64,000 nt of DNA from Otatea glauca (Eukaryota > Streptophyta > Magnoliopsida > Poales > Poaceae). Both the position numbers and the translations under genes were made by a program. Below, piece after piece: positions 1 to 10,544 of the stretch; the first letter of the stretch is position 1; every line of letters begins with the position of its first letter. The stretch covers positions 13,681,185 through 13,745,184 of the forward strand of contig CM070719.1 in assembly GCA_036346275.1 (NCBI GenBank). Reading direction: 5' to 3'. The notes beneath the pieces were generated by a model that saw only the letters and a list, made by a program, of their open reading frames with translations, did no database searches and was not told the origin of the DNA.

Positions 1-111
1 CTTTCAAGTTCCAACTTTGTTCAGAAATTGTTCTTTGCGCAGCATTTAGTATTTGAATTTTATAAAAATATAGAAAAATCCTTTTTAAGTGATTCTTGTT
101 GAATTTTAAGG
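1..111. other. AT-rich edge sequence, not matching the other LTR copy
   Basis: This stretch is AT-rich and has no recognisable gene. Homology to the 3' LTR of the adjacent copia element begins at about 112 (matching about 8270) and is close from there to 2339. The preceding bases do not match the bases before 8270. Either the left LTR is truncated or recombined here, or this is a different sequence joined to it. Confidence 0.5.
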
Positions 112-214
112 ACGTGTTCCTAGTCTTTTACCGGTCTCGGTGTTTGGTTGAAAGATCGGGTTGCTAGTTAGGTTGCCGTACTATTAAGAGGGGTTGAGTC
201 TTTTAGCTTGAGCT

Positions 215-1000
215 TCATCATGTGTTGATGAACTCAATCCGGTTCACTCTAGTTCACTCTCTTGTTTGGTGTTTGCATGAAGCTAACCATTTGGCATGTG
301 TTGCAAATGGGTGAAGCTTGTGCATTGGAATTTGTATGAGCTAAGTATTTGCATGTGTTGCAAATAAAAGGGTGCTCATGTTTTCATCTTAATTGAATCT
401 TATTTGATGTGGTTGTTTGCATGGTGCTAGAGATTTGGATGTGTTGCAAATAGAGAGCTCATGCTTTGGTGTTTTAGCTTGTGATTGGGTCATGTGTTGA
501 TCATCACAAGGCTAAGCTTGGTTTAGTTGCAAAATGTATTTTTGCAAAGTGTTGACTTGTTATTTGCAAATGTGTTTTGCAAATAAGCTGGAGGTTATGA
601 GGTTCGATCCTAGAGCATGTGTTGGCATTTGCAAATGTGTTTTGAAAAGTGTCGGGATCATGTGTTGATCCTTATATGGCTAAGAGGATTGATCTTATAG
701 GTTCTGGTTTATTTGCGAATGTGTTTTGCAAATAAGTTGGAGTTGTTATTTGCAAATGTGTTTTGCAAATGAACTTGAGATTATGGGTTTCGATCCTAGA
801 GCATGTGAATAGGGTTTTCAAATGTGTTTTTCAAATTGACTTGATCATGTGTTGATCATCACATGGCTAAGAGGATTGATCTCATAAGTTCTTGGTTTAT
901 TGGCAAATGTGTTTTGCAAATAAGATGTGCTTAATGAGATTCTTTGGAGTATGTGAATAACGTGTGCAAATGTGTTTTGCATAATGTTGTGATGATGTGT
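215..1000. repeat. Array of hairpins with constant TGTGT loop (left LTR)
   Basis: About a dozen inverted repeats share the spacer TGTGT while their arms differ. Arm pairs include TCATCA/TGATGA near 220, TATTTGCA/TGCAAATA near 345, TTATTTGCAAA/TTTGCAAATAA near 560, GGATCA/TGATCC near 660 and TGATCA/TGATCA near 843. More lie at 1620-1760. The arms change together so that pairing is kept. Confidence 0.75.
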
Positions 1001-1074
1001 TGATCCTCACATAGCTCAAAGAATAAAATCTTTAATGGTTTGGAGAAAAGTTTTTGTGAAAACCCGTGTTTTCT

Positions 1075-1500
1075 CTTTACGGTCGGTCGTACCGCCCATG
1101 TAGGGCCGGTAGCACCGTCTGGCCGGTAGTACCGCTGATGGGAGCATGTAATGCAGGTCGGTCCGGTGCTACCGCCCATGGTAGCCCGATAGCACCGGAG
1201 GTCCGTTGCTACCGCCCCTTTGGCCGGTGTGGAAATTCCAGAGAGGGATGTTTTTGGGCGGATTGGCGGTCCGGTGCTACCGCCCATAGTAGGCCGGTGC
1301 ACCGGAGGTCCGGTGCTAACGCTCTTCTGGCCGTTGTGAAAAATCCAGAGGAGGTGTTTTTGTGTTCGGCTTGGTTCCGCGGTAGTACCGCTCCCAGTTG
1401 GCCGGTGCTACTGGATTTCCTGCAACGGCTAGTTTTGTAGCCGTTGGCGAGGAGGCCGGTGCTATCGGGCATAGTAGTGCGGTAGCACCGGGTTTTCTGG
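1075..1500. repeat. CG-rich palindromic block of the left LTR
   Basis: Many copies of CCGGTGCTACCG and its complement CGGTAGCACCGG stand in opposite orientations in an otherwise AT-rich LTR. CG-rich palindromes of this kind, ahead of the TATA box, are characteristic of Sirevirus LTRs. The right LTR has the same block at 9235-9690. Confidence 0.7.
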
Positions 1501-1545
1501 ACTTTTGCCCAATTAATCCCCAACGACTAGTTTTGGCTTGGAGGC

Positions 1546-1552
1546 TATAAAA
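1546..1552 (+). promoter_or_regulatory. TATA box of the left LTR
   Basis: TATAAAA sits just downstream of the CG-rich palindromes in the sequence GGAGGCTATAAAAG. The other LTR has the same motif at 9737-9743. It is the likely core promoter of the element, with transcription starting about 30 bp downstream. Confidence 0.65.
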
Positions 1553-2341
1553 GCTGGCCTTGGGGAGCAAGGGCTGTAGTTGTCGCTGTTGCTAGAGCAT
1601 TTGGGTATTTGTAGGAGTTGAGTGCATGTGTTGCCCTCTTCCATTTGCTTCTTGATCTAAGAGTGAGCCCTAATTGCATGTGTCGCAATTAGAAAGTGGA
1701 TTGAGAGCCTCTTGTGCATGTGTTGCACTTAGGTGGTCACCGGAATTGCATGTGTTGCACTAGGTGAAGTTCAAGCGGAAGGGCTTGATTTGTTACTATT
1801 GGTGATTGCCGACATCTAGACGGCGTAGTGACGTCGTGCGCGGGAGCTCTCAACGGAGGTTGTGAGAAGCCCCGGCAAAGTTTGTGAAGGTTGGAGCTCG
1901 CCTACCCGAGAGGGAAAAGGAGCTACCACTAGTGGAATCGAGGTGGGTGCTCAATTCGTGGAGCCGGTCTAATTCGTTTGGGCTAACCTCAATGTGGACT
2001 AGGGGAGACCGGCAAGTCTCCGAACACCACGATAAAAAGTATTGTGTCTCTTGTGCTTGCATTGTTTATATTCAAGCAATTTATATTGATAGAATTAAAT
2101 TGATTGATTGCTTGTCTTTAGAATTGCAATTATTGTTAGAGACATAATTAGTTTGTGCACATAGTGAGCCTAGTTGATTTAGGCTTTAATTGTCAAAACC
2201 TTAGTTTATCACTTCCGCATTAATATTTGTTAAGGTTTTGGTATTAGGATAATTAGGGGTGAATTGCTTTGTAGAAATTAACGAGGAAATTTTAAAAGCC
2301 GCCTATTCACCCCCTCTAGTCGGCATCCTCGACCTAACAAG

Positions 2342-2353
2342 TGGTATCAGAGC
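2342..2353 (+). promoter_or_regulatory. Primer binding site (initiator tRNA-Met type)
   Basis: TGGTATCAGAGC begins three bases after the left LTR end. This is the standard plant LTR-element site complementary to the 3' end of initiator tRNA-Met, used to prime minus-strand DNA synthesis. Confidence 0.9.
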
Positions 2354-2397
2354 TTGGTTTCTCATTTTATTAGACTTAGCCGTCTAGAGAGTAAAGG

Positions 2398-4137
2398 ATG
2401 ACGACTAGTGGATTAGTGCACTACACCGATTCACATATCTTTGATGGCTCAAATTATGCTTCATGGAAATTATTTATGATATCTCATTTTAAATCCATGA
2501 GCCCCCAAATATGGTGAATCGTAGATGTGGGCTTTTCTCTTCGGTTGAATGGATTTGCTCCAACTAAAGGAGAAGAGAAATGCCTATATCTCGACGCTCA
2601 AGCTACTAATGCTTTATTTAGTTTTGTGAGCGTAGATGTCTTTAATTCAATTTGCAATCTCAAGAGCGCCCATGAAATGTGGATCAAGCTTCAAGAATTA
2701 TTTGAATTATCCACATCAACAAACAATGATTGCATTGAGGATTGGACATCGGTAGAAGAAACCTTCACTTCTACCTCAAGTGATGAAGAGACCTCAACTT
2801 TGGCCTCAAGCGACGATGATCATCAAATTCTTTCATCGTTAACTCGTTGCTTCATGGCTAAAGGTAAAATTGAGGTAAGTGATAATGATGAGGATGATGA
2901 GCCCTCCTATGATGAATTAATGAATATGCTAGAGGAGCTCAATAATTATCTTGGGAAAGAGAAAGAAAAATATAAGATTTTGAAGCTTGAACATGAATCA
3001 CTTCAAAATAATTATATTGTGCTTAAAGAAAATCATGAATCCCTCCTTCTCAAAGAAGTTTTTAAGCCTAAGGTGGATATAGGAATCTCATGTGATTTAA
3101 TTGATGAAATGCCTTGCTTAAATGTCAATCCTATTATTTCATCAAAAATTGACATGTCCACCTCTTACAATGATTCAATTGATATGCCTTGTTGCTCTAG
3201 TTCAAATATTGCTTCTTCTTCCTCTATGCAATGTGAGACTAACCTTTTAGAGGAAAATAACGAACTCAAGGCCCAAGTTATTAAATTGGAAAATGACTTG
3301 AAGAAGTGCTACAAAGGGAAGGCGACCCTCGACGACATACTAAGCAAGCAACGAGTCTTGCAAGACAAGAGAGGGATCGGCTACATCTCCAAGAAGGAAA
3401 ATAGCAAGACAAGGCACAACGCAAGACACTCAAAGACCATCAAGTGCTTTGCTTGCAACAAGAAGGGACACCTCTCCTCCGTGTACCCAAACAAAGTGTA
3501 TATCAAGCCACAAGTATCAATCATGAGGCAAACCGGCAAGGAGCAAGTCAAGACGGTCAAGAGAGGGCCAAATAGCGTGACGTGCTTCAATTGCCGGGAA
3601 AGGGGACATTTCGGTAAGAATTGTCCCTTAGGTAACACTCCTAAGCCCATTATTATAAATGATCATTATTTTCTTAGGAAGGACAAAAATGGCAATGTGT
3701 TTGCCAAGTTTGTCGATTCTCCCAAGTATCTGCAAAATAATGAAAATCATTTGCTTAGGAGAAATAAATCTAGAAATGTGTTCGCTCAAAATGCTAGATT
3801 TCCTAAGACCAAGAAAAATCATGTTGATCATGTGCTTAGGAAAAATAACAATAGCAAACCATTTGCTAGATATGCTAGATCCTCTAAGCCCTTGCATTAT
3901 AATGATTATTATGTGCTTAGAAAGGATCAAACTAGAAATGAATTTGCTAAAAATGCTAAAACTTGTAAGCCTCCTCAATTCAATGCCAATTCGCTTAGGA
4001 GTAATAACAATCGCAAATCCATTACTAGTCGTGTTAGTTCACCTAAGACTATAAATGTTAGGGCCATTTGGGTTCCTAAATCTATTGTAACTAACATTTT
4101 AGGACCCAACAAAAATTGGGTACCAAAAAGCGCATAA
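2398..4137 (+). pseudogene. copia gag-like protein with an in-frame stop
   Basis: The first ATG in frame is at 2398, 59 bp after the LTR. The product starts with a copia gag-type head (HIFDGSNYASWK), then meets TGA at 2515, after which the frame runs open for more than 530 codons. Next come a UBN2-like part with SAHEMWIKLQELF, an acidic serine/threonine-rich stretch, a predicted coiled coil (EEKNELKAQVIKLEND-type region near 3250-3310) and two zinc knuckles. The first, CFACNKKGH..., has tyrosine where the last cysteine should be. The second, CFNCRERGHFGKNC, is intact. The tail from about 3655 holds five degenerate basic repeats of about 27 residues. Gag forms the virus-like particle and packages RNA. 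There is no pol downstream. One stop in an otherwise open frame suggests recent decay or read-through. Confidence 0.8.
3655..4060 (+). repeat. Degenerate basic repeats in the gag tail
   Basis: Five in-frame units of roughly 75-90 bp encode variants of LRK-N-RNVFAKNA-SKP, such as LRRNKSRNVFAQNARF, LRKNNNSKPFARYARS and LRKDQTRNEFAKNAKT. They follow the zinc knuckles and are rich in lysine, arginine and asparagine, which would suit RNA binding. I do not recognise them as a named domain. Confidence 0.6.
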
Positions 4138-7100
4138 AAGAATTGTAGGTGCTTGGAGATGCATTGGAAGCTTTGGCTTGATCAAGAGAATGATTCCATC
4201 ATGTGCAAAAAGGAGCCAAGCTTGAAGACATTCACTTCAATCATGAACCAATGCCATCTCGTGTAACAAGTATTTAAATTGATTCTTATAACTTCTAGCC
4301 TTGTGTAGGTTAAGCTACGTTATTAATGAAAATCAATTTAAATTGCTTACTTATGATTCTTGCTCATGCTTGTTAATTGTATTGATTGAAATCTTGAGCA
4401 AGTTTGGGGTAGTGGCACATTAAGGGGGAGTGCTAAATCATAACCATGTATATTACATCCCTATGTGTGCCCATATTTATATAGGTGCTAATATATATTT
4501 TCAAAATGAAGCCCTTTAGTCAAAACTCAAAAATTTGCGTATCTATTAGTAATCTTTTGAAAAACTAGTTTAAAAATGTATACAAATGCTTTCAAAGGAT
4601 TTTCCAATAGTTTTGGCTTCACAAAATCTATTTTACAAAGAAAATGAGTTTCATGCCCAAAATCAAGTTTCTAGTATCTTGTTTTGGATTTAAACTTATA
4701 ATTTTCATAGAATTAAATGCGAGATGATTTTGAAAATAATTCCAAAACGAAAAACCTAGTGTTGGTCATTCTTAACAACTTTCGTGTTCAAAAGATTTTC
4801 AAAAGACCAATCAATCAAAAGTTATTTGATTTTGAAACTCGCCCAAAAACTATACCTGACCCAAAATGGTCATACTATTGCACTTTGTGAGTTTCTTCAT
4901 TTGGACTAGATCTTGTGTAGTATCTTAGTTCAAAATGATATTTAAGACTCATACACAAAATTTAAATCTCTATATCTCATCTTATTCTTAATTTCAATCT
5001 TGTGTTGAAATATTTGGCTTTGTTTTACAAATAGCTATTTCAAAAGGGCCATTTTGGTCAAAAGTCAAATCTTATGTTTAAAAGGCCCAAAATTGTAAAA
5101 AGCTTTGTAAAAGTATTCTAATATGTATTTCAAATGTTTTACAAGCTTTCAAAATGAAAATTCTATATTGAAATCAAAATTGGCCAAAATTCTTGTTTTG
5201 ACCCAAAATAGCCTATTTAAGCATATTGCTCAATCTTGGCTTTCAAATTGGATTTCATTATCTTTTCAAGTGGTATCATGGTTTCTAAAAGTATTTAAAA
5301 TCCTACAAGCCATGAGGATTTAATTTCTATGAAGTCCGAAATTAAAGTCGCACCTTGAGGCCCTTTATGTTTTTAATCTCATTTTCATGCCTCAAAGCGC
5401 AATTTGCCATATCTTTCAAAATAAAATTCTTTTTTCGAAAACTCTTTTTGAGAAACCATCTAAATAGTCTAAATTTCATTTGTGGAAAGTTTCAAATTAT
5501 TTGGACTTCATTTGAATTGTTTTTGCAAAAATTTGAAAAAATTTAGTTTTTTAGTCTGTCAGAGCTGGTTGCATCGCTCTGAACCGCGGTAGCACCGGAG
5601 CCTGGTACTACCGACCATGTCAGAGTGGTAGTACCGGCCCTGGCAGATCTGTTCTAAATTTTCAGACTTTTTGAAATTGATTTTGAGATATCTTTTGATT
5701 GGAACTTCCTTTTTCAAAAATTATTTTTGAAAAAACTTCTTATGATCCCAAAGTATCTTTTTGCAAAATTTCAAATCATTTGAAAATTATTTGGTTTAGT
5801 TTAAAATGGTATCCACTAAGTTCACCTTGATATATTTTAAGTGGTATCCATTTGGGTTCTTTTTGAAAAATCATTTCAAAACCAAAACTTGTGTATGTCT
5901 AAATGCAAATAGCTCTATGTTTTATCTCCTGAATCTTATGGGAGCTTATTTTAGTCAAGTTTTGTGCTTTTATCTCAAAATGGTATCGTTATTGTTATTG
6001 CTCTGATACCTTCAATCTTCTTTAAATCTTTGAGAGTTCTTTTTCAAAAATTAAAAATCAGATTAAGGGGTATTGATTTCTTTCATGTGGTATCATATAA
6101 TTCCTTACTTTATGGATTTTTACAAATGGTATCCACATCTACCTCTTATGCATTTTTTTATGAGCTTTCATGGTATTTCAAACTCATATTGATGAGTTCC
6201 CCATTTGAAGCTTAATTGTAAGTTCAATCTCTCGAGGACTCTCTATGTGAGATCCTTTGTATGATTGAAATGTTTAAAGGGGATAAACTCATGTTGAGTT
6301 TACATTAAATGAAAATGCATTTTTCAAAATGATTTATTGGACATTGCTTATCTTACAAGTATTTCTTCAAAAAATGCCTACCTCATGCTAAATGATCTTT
6401 ACAAGTGGTATCTCTTTATATAAGTATCACTTAAAAAATATTTACATGTGGTAAAATTGAAAAATAAGCATTACAAGTAGTACAAGTTTCTTGTTCTTTT
6501 CAAAATGGTACTCAAGTGATGCTTCTTCAAAAATCCTTATTTCAAGTGATTCCATTAAAATTTTTTTTTGACAAATTGGTATCAGGCTTTCTTTTGATAA
6601 ATTCCTTGGTTAAGCCATATTAGGCAAATTATGGACTCTTCAAGTGAGTCATGATGTATTAATAAAAAGCTCAATAAAATGAGGAGTTTTATTTGAATGT
6701 GTTTCAAATAATCCTTTTTGAGTTTTAACTCTAAATTCCTTGCAATGGTCATATAATTTCATTTCAAACCTTTTATGACCTATATTCGATTGCTTCTCTT
6801 ACCAAGCTCTATACTCTTTTTCAATTGGCACATATTCTTCCAAGTGATGCGTAGCTCTCGATGTTTTCAAGTGGTATAACCTCCTTTTTAATTGGTTTTC
6901 TATTTTTGGTGTTTAATGCCAAAAGGGGGAGAATTATTGTGAGCTTAATTCCCTCATTTGGATCCTTGAGTTTAAATGCCTATTAAGGGGGAGAAATTGA
7001 TGTGTGCCTATTTGAAATTTGTTTTCCTTGGTGAAATTTAACAAATGATTTAAGAGCTTGGATCTATTGATCATTTTATAAGTGGTTAAGTGGTATAAGA

Positions 7101-7342
7101 GCTCTTTTTGGTTTGGGTAAGTGGTATAAGAGTTTAATGGTTAAATTTCCTCTTGTATGTTTTAATTGTTCTACTTGTCAAAAAGAGGGAGTTTCATTTT
7201 AATATCAAAAAGGGGAGATGCAAAATTAAAAAATTTATTGTGTTATTCGATCTTTGATTTTCAAAACCCCTTCATGCATTGTTTTTCATCCAAATGTGGA
7301 ATTAATATAGGATTTGTCATCAATCACCAAAAAGGGGGAGAT
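4138..7342 (+). other. Non-coding 3' interior of the gag-only element
   Basis: This is 3.2 kb of AT-rich DNA with only short chance frames. It holds eight exact TGGTATC heptamers between 5271 and 6583 plus near-matches to the primer site (TGGTATAAGAGC at 7091), a small CG-rich palindromic patch at about 5580-5645 like those in the LTRs, and several AAGGGGGAG purine tracts. In full Sireviruses a non-coding stretch of this type follows pol, so pol seems to have been lost and this part kept. Confidence 0.6.
6921..7342 (+). promoter_or_regulatory. Multiple polypurine tracts before the 3' LTR
   Basis: AAAAGGGGGAG-type tracts occur at 6921, 6984, 7181 (AAAAGAGGGAG), 7207 and 7330, and an outlying one at 4421. 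The last touches the 3' LTR start at 7343 and is the likely plus-strand primer. Repeated tracts of this kind are a reported Sirevirus trait. Confidence 0.65.
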
Positions 7343-7799
7343 TGTAAGTTCAAGCTCCATTAGTTTTGGTGATTGGTTTAATATTAATGTTTAATCATTG
7401 TTTAATGACAAATCTAATCATTATGAGACTAACATGTTTAATTGAGCCTTATTCTTATTAGTCTCATATTTGGATGGAAAATGGAAAACCTAAGGTATGC
7501 ACTTGTATTCACTCTATTGACTTAATGCATACTTAGGATTCAAGTTAAAGTATGAACTCTTCCATTGCTTTAGTCCAAATATGTGCATTATGTCCCTAAT
7601 TCATATACTACATGAATGCACACATCTAGGGAGAGTTTATAATTTAACTTGTTGTTTCAATAGTATTGATCCATGTCTTATTGCTAAATAACATATAAAG
7701 GATCAAGACTTTGAAACAATCATTTGAGTATATGAAACTTGTGTAGTTATATATATACTCATATCAATTTAAATGAAATTTAAATTGAGTTCGATTGTC

Positions 7800-9170
7800 T
7801 TTCAATCAATAAAAGGATATTTCATCATGTGTTGATGGTGTTCCTTGTTGATTAAAGACAAGCGAAAAGTTCTTGAGTATAATAAAGCATTAGTTGCATA
7901 AAAGTACTCAAGACAACAATTAATCATTCAAATTGATTTGGGTTGTGCACAATCGTTCTTGTAGGCATCCATTATGTGTTAATGGAGTGCGGTGATGATT
8001 GAGACAACCGTATTTGTTGGACTAACAATCTTCTACGAGTTGTGAAGTAGGTTGAGTCCAAGATAATGAAGATTCGGGAAGAAGAAGAAGAAGTCATCAT
8101 GTGTTGATGAGCTTCAAGAGGTGATCCCGAAGTAAAGAGAAGAGCTAGAAGGTTCATCATGTGCTGATGACCAAGAAGAAGAAGGGTGATCATGGAGAGA
8201 ATATGATTGGAAATCATAAAAGCTCCAAGTGGATCGCAAGAGGCAAAGGTATAACTAGCTAGGGCTAAGGATGTGTTCCTAGTTTTTTACCGGTCTCGGT
8301 GTTTGGTTGAAAGACCGGGTTGCTAGTTAGGTTGCCGTACTATTAAGAGGGGTTGAATCTTTTAGCTTGAGCTTCATCATGTGTTGATGAACTCAATCCG
8401 GTTCACTCTAGCTCACTCTCTTGTTTGGTGTTTGCATGAAGCTAACCATTTGGCATGTGTTGCAAATGGGTGAAGCTTGTGCATTGGATTTTGTATGAGC
8501 TAAGTATTTGCATGTGTTGCAAATAAAAGGGTGCTCAAGCTTGCATCTTAATTGAATCTTATTTGATGTGGTTGTTTGCATGGTGCTAGAAATTTGCATG
8601 TGTTGCAAATAGAGAGCTCATGCTTTGGTGTTTTAGCTTGTGATTGGGTCATGTGTTGATCATCACAAGGCTAAAAGCTTGGTTTAGTTGCAAAATGTGT
8701 TTTTGCAAAGTGTTGACTTGTTATTTGCAAATGTGTTTTGCAAATAAGCTGGAAGTTATGAGGTTCGATCCTAGAGCATGTGTTAGCATTTGCAAATGTG
8801 TTTTGCAAAGTGTCGGGATCATGTGTTGATCCTTACATGGCTAAGAGGATTGATCTTATAGGTTCGTGGTTTATTTGCGAATGTGTTTTGCAAATAAGTT
8901 GGAGTTGTTAATGTGTTTTGCAAATGAACTTGAGATTATGGGTTTCGATCCTAGAGCATGTGAATAGGGTTTGCAAATGTGTTTTGCAAATTGACTTGAT
9001 CATGTGTTGATCATCACATGGCTAAGAGGATTGATCTCATAAGTTCTTGGTTTATTAGCAAATGTGTTTTGCAAATAAGTTGTGCTTAATGAGATTCTTT
9101 GGAGTAGTGATTAACGTGTGCAAATGTGTTTTGCATAATATTGTGATCATGTGTTGATCCTCACATAGCT
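7800..9170. repeat. Array of hairpins with constant TGTGT loop (right LTR)
   Basis: It repeats the left-LTR pattern, with further stems seen only here because the left copy is truncated. Arm pairs include CATCA/TGATG near 7810, TCCATTA/TAATGGA near 7968, TCATCA/TGATGA near 8097 and again near 8155 (loop TGTGC), ATTTGCA/TGCAAAT near 8593 and TTGCAAAA/TTTTGCAA near 8688. CTAATTGCA/TGCAATTAG follows near 9862. Confidence 0.75.
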
Positions 9171-9234
9171 CAAAGAATAAATCTTTAATGGTTTGAAGAA
9201 AAGTTTTTGTGAAAAACTGTGTTTTCTCCTTATG

Positions 9235-9690
9235 GCCGGTCGTACCGCCCATGTAGGGCCGGTAGCACCGCCTGGCCGGTAGTACCGCTTTATGGGAGCA
9301 TGTACTGCAGGTCGGTTCGGTGCTACCGCCCATGGTAGTCCGGTAGCACCAGTGGTCCGGTGCTACCGTCCCTCTGGCCGGTGTGGAAATTCCAGAGAGG
9401 GATGTTTTTGGGCGGATTGACGGTCCGGTGCTAGCGTCCATGGTAAGCCGGTAGCACCGGAGGTCCGGTGCTACCGCTCCTTTGGCCGGTGTGAAAAATT
9501 CAGAGGAGGTGTTTTTGTGTTCGGCTTGGGTCCGGTGCTACCGAGGTGAAGGCCGGTGCTACCGTCCGAGCGGTAGCACCGCTCCCAGTTAGCTGGTGCT
9601 ACCGTATTTCCTGCAACGACTAGTTTTGTAGCCGTTGGCGAGGAGGCCGATGCTACCGGGCCTAGTAGGGCGGTAGTACCGAGTTTGCTA
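9235..9690. repeat. CG-rich palindromic block of the right LTR
   Basis: Repeated CCGGTGCTACCG and CGGTAGCACCGG stand in both orientations. The clearest pair, at about 9452-9479, has 13-bp arms (CGGTAGCACCGGA and its complement) separated by GG. It lies upstream of the TATA box, as in the left LTR. Confidence 0.7.
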
Positions 9691-9736
9691 GACTTTTGCC
9701 CAATTCGTCCCCAACTGCTAATTTTGGCTTGGAGGC

Positions 9737-9743
9737 TATAAAA
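9737..9743 (+). promoter_or_regulatory. TATA box of the right LTR
   Basis: TATAAAA in GGAGGCTATAAAAGG stands at the same place relative to the CG-rich block as in the left LTR. Confidence 0.65.
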
Positions 9744-10544
9744 GGAGGCCTAGGGGAGCAAGGGCTGTAGTTGTCGCTGTTGCTAGAGCATTTGGGTGTT
9801 TGTAGGAGTTGAGTGCATGTGTTACCCTCTTCCATTTGCTTCTTGATCTAAGAGTGAGCCCTAATTGCATGTGTTGCAATTAGGAAGTGGATTGAGAGCC
9901 TCTTGTGCATGTGTTGCACTTAGGAGGTCATCGGAAGTGCATGTGTTACACTAGGTGAAGTTCAAGCGGAAGGGCTTGATTTGTTACTCTTGGTGTTTGC
10001 CGACACCTAGACGGCGTAGCGACGTCGTGCACGGGAGCTCTCAACGGAGGTTGTGAGAAGCCCTGGCAAAGTTTGTGAAGGTTGGAGCTCGCCTACCCGA
10101 GAGGGAAAAGGAGCTACCACTAGTGGATTCGAGGTGGATACTCAATTCGTGGAGCCGGTCCAATTCGTTTGGGCTAACCTCAACGTGGACTAGGGGAAAC
10201 CGGCAAGTCTCCGAACACCACGGTAAAAAGTATTGTGTCTCTTGTGCTTGCATTGTTTTCATTATTTATATTCAAACAATTTATATTCATAGAATTAAAT
10301 TGATTGATTGCTTGTCTTTAGAATTGCAATTATTGTTAGAGACATAATTAGTTAGTGCACATAGTGAGCCTAGTTGATTTAGGCTTTAATTGTCAAAACC
10401 TTAGTTTATCGCTTCCGTATTAATATTTGTTAAGGTTTTGGTATTAGGATAATTAGGGGTGAATTGCTTTGTAGATATTAACGAGGAAATTTTAAAAGCC
10501 GCCTATTCACCCCCCCTCTAGTCGGCATCCTCGACCTAACACAG

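Larger units (their letters stand above)
112..2339 (+). repeat. 5' LTR (partial) of the gag-only copia element
   Basis: It aligns base for base with about 8270-10541 and ends in the same ...CCTAACA. The complete copy is 3,199 bp, so roughly 930 bp of this LTR's start are missing. It holds a run of TGTGT-loop hairpins (about 215-1000), a CG-rich palindromic block (about 1075-1500) and a TATA box at 1546. Short open frames inside it lie in repeats and are not genes. Confidence 0.85.
112..10541 (+). mobile_element. Non-autonomous Sirevirus-like Ty1/copia retrotransposon (gag only)
   Basis: Two long direct repeats (112-2339, partial, and 7343-10541, complete) bracket a 5.0-kb interior. The interior has a TGGTATCAGAGC primer site just after the left LTR, a gag-like reading frame with zinc knuckles, 3.2 kb of AT-rich non-coding DNA, and several purine tracts before the right LTR. 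No protease, integrase, reverse transcriptase or RNase H is visible, so movement would need enzymes from a relative. Long LTRs with CG-rich palindromes and multiple purine tracts are known traits of the Sirevirus lineage. The left end lies outside or at the edge of the window, so the target duplication cannot be checked. The right LTR abuts a broken hAT element, which it probably interrupted. Confidence 0.8.
7343..10541 (+). repeat. 3' LTR (complete, 3,199 bp) of the gag-only copia element
   Basis: It begins TGTAAGTTCAAGC directly after a purine tract and ends CCTAACA. From about 8270 on it matches the left LTR closely. It carries TGTGT-loop hairpins (about 7800-9170 and 9810-9950), a CG-rich palindromic block (9235-9690) with a 13-bp-arm inverted repeat at about 9452-9479, and a TATA box at 9737-9743. 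Confidence 0.88.

Noticed and set aside
215..1000. CRISPR-like appearance of the repeated TGTGT units
   Set aside because: Spacing is irregular, the arms rather than spacers vary, and the setting is a plant retrotransposon LTR.
931..1570. Overlapping open frames on both strands in the left LTR
   Set aside because: They follow the CG-rich palindromes, encode repeats of the palindrome and are not kept between the two LTRs.
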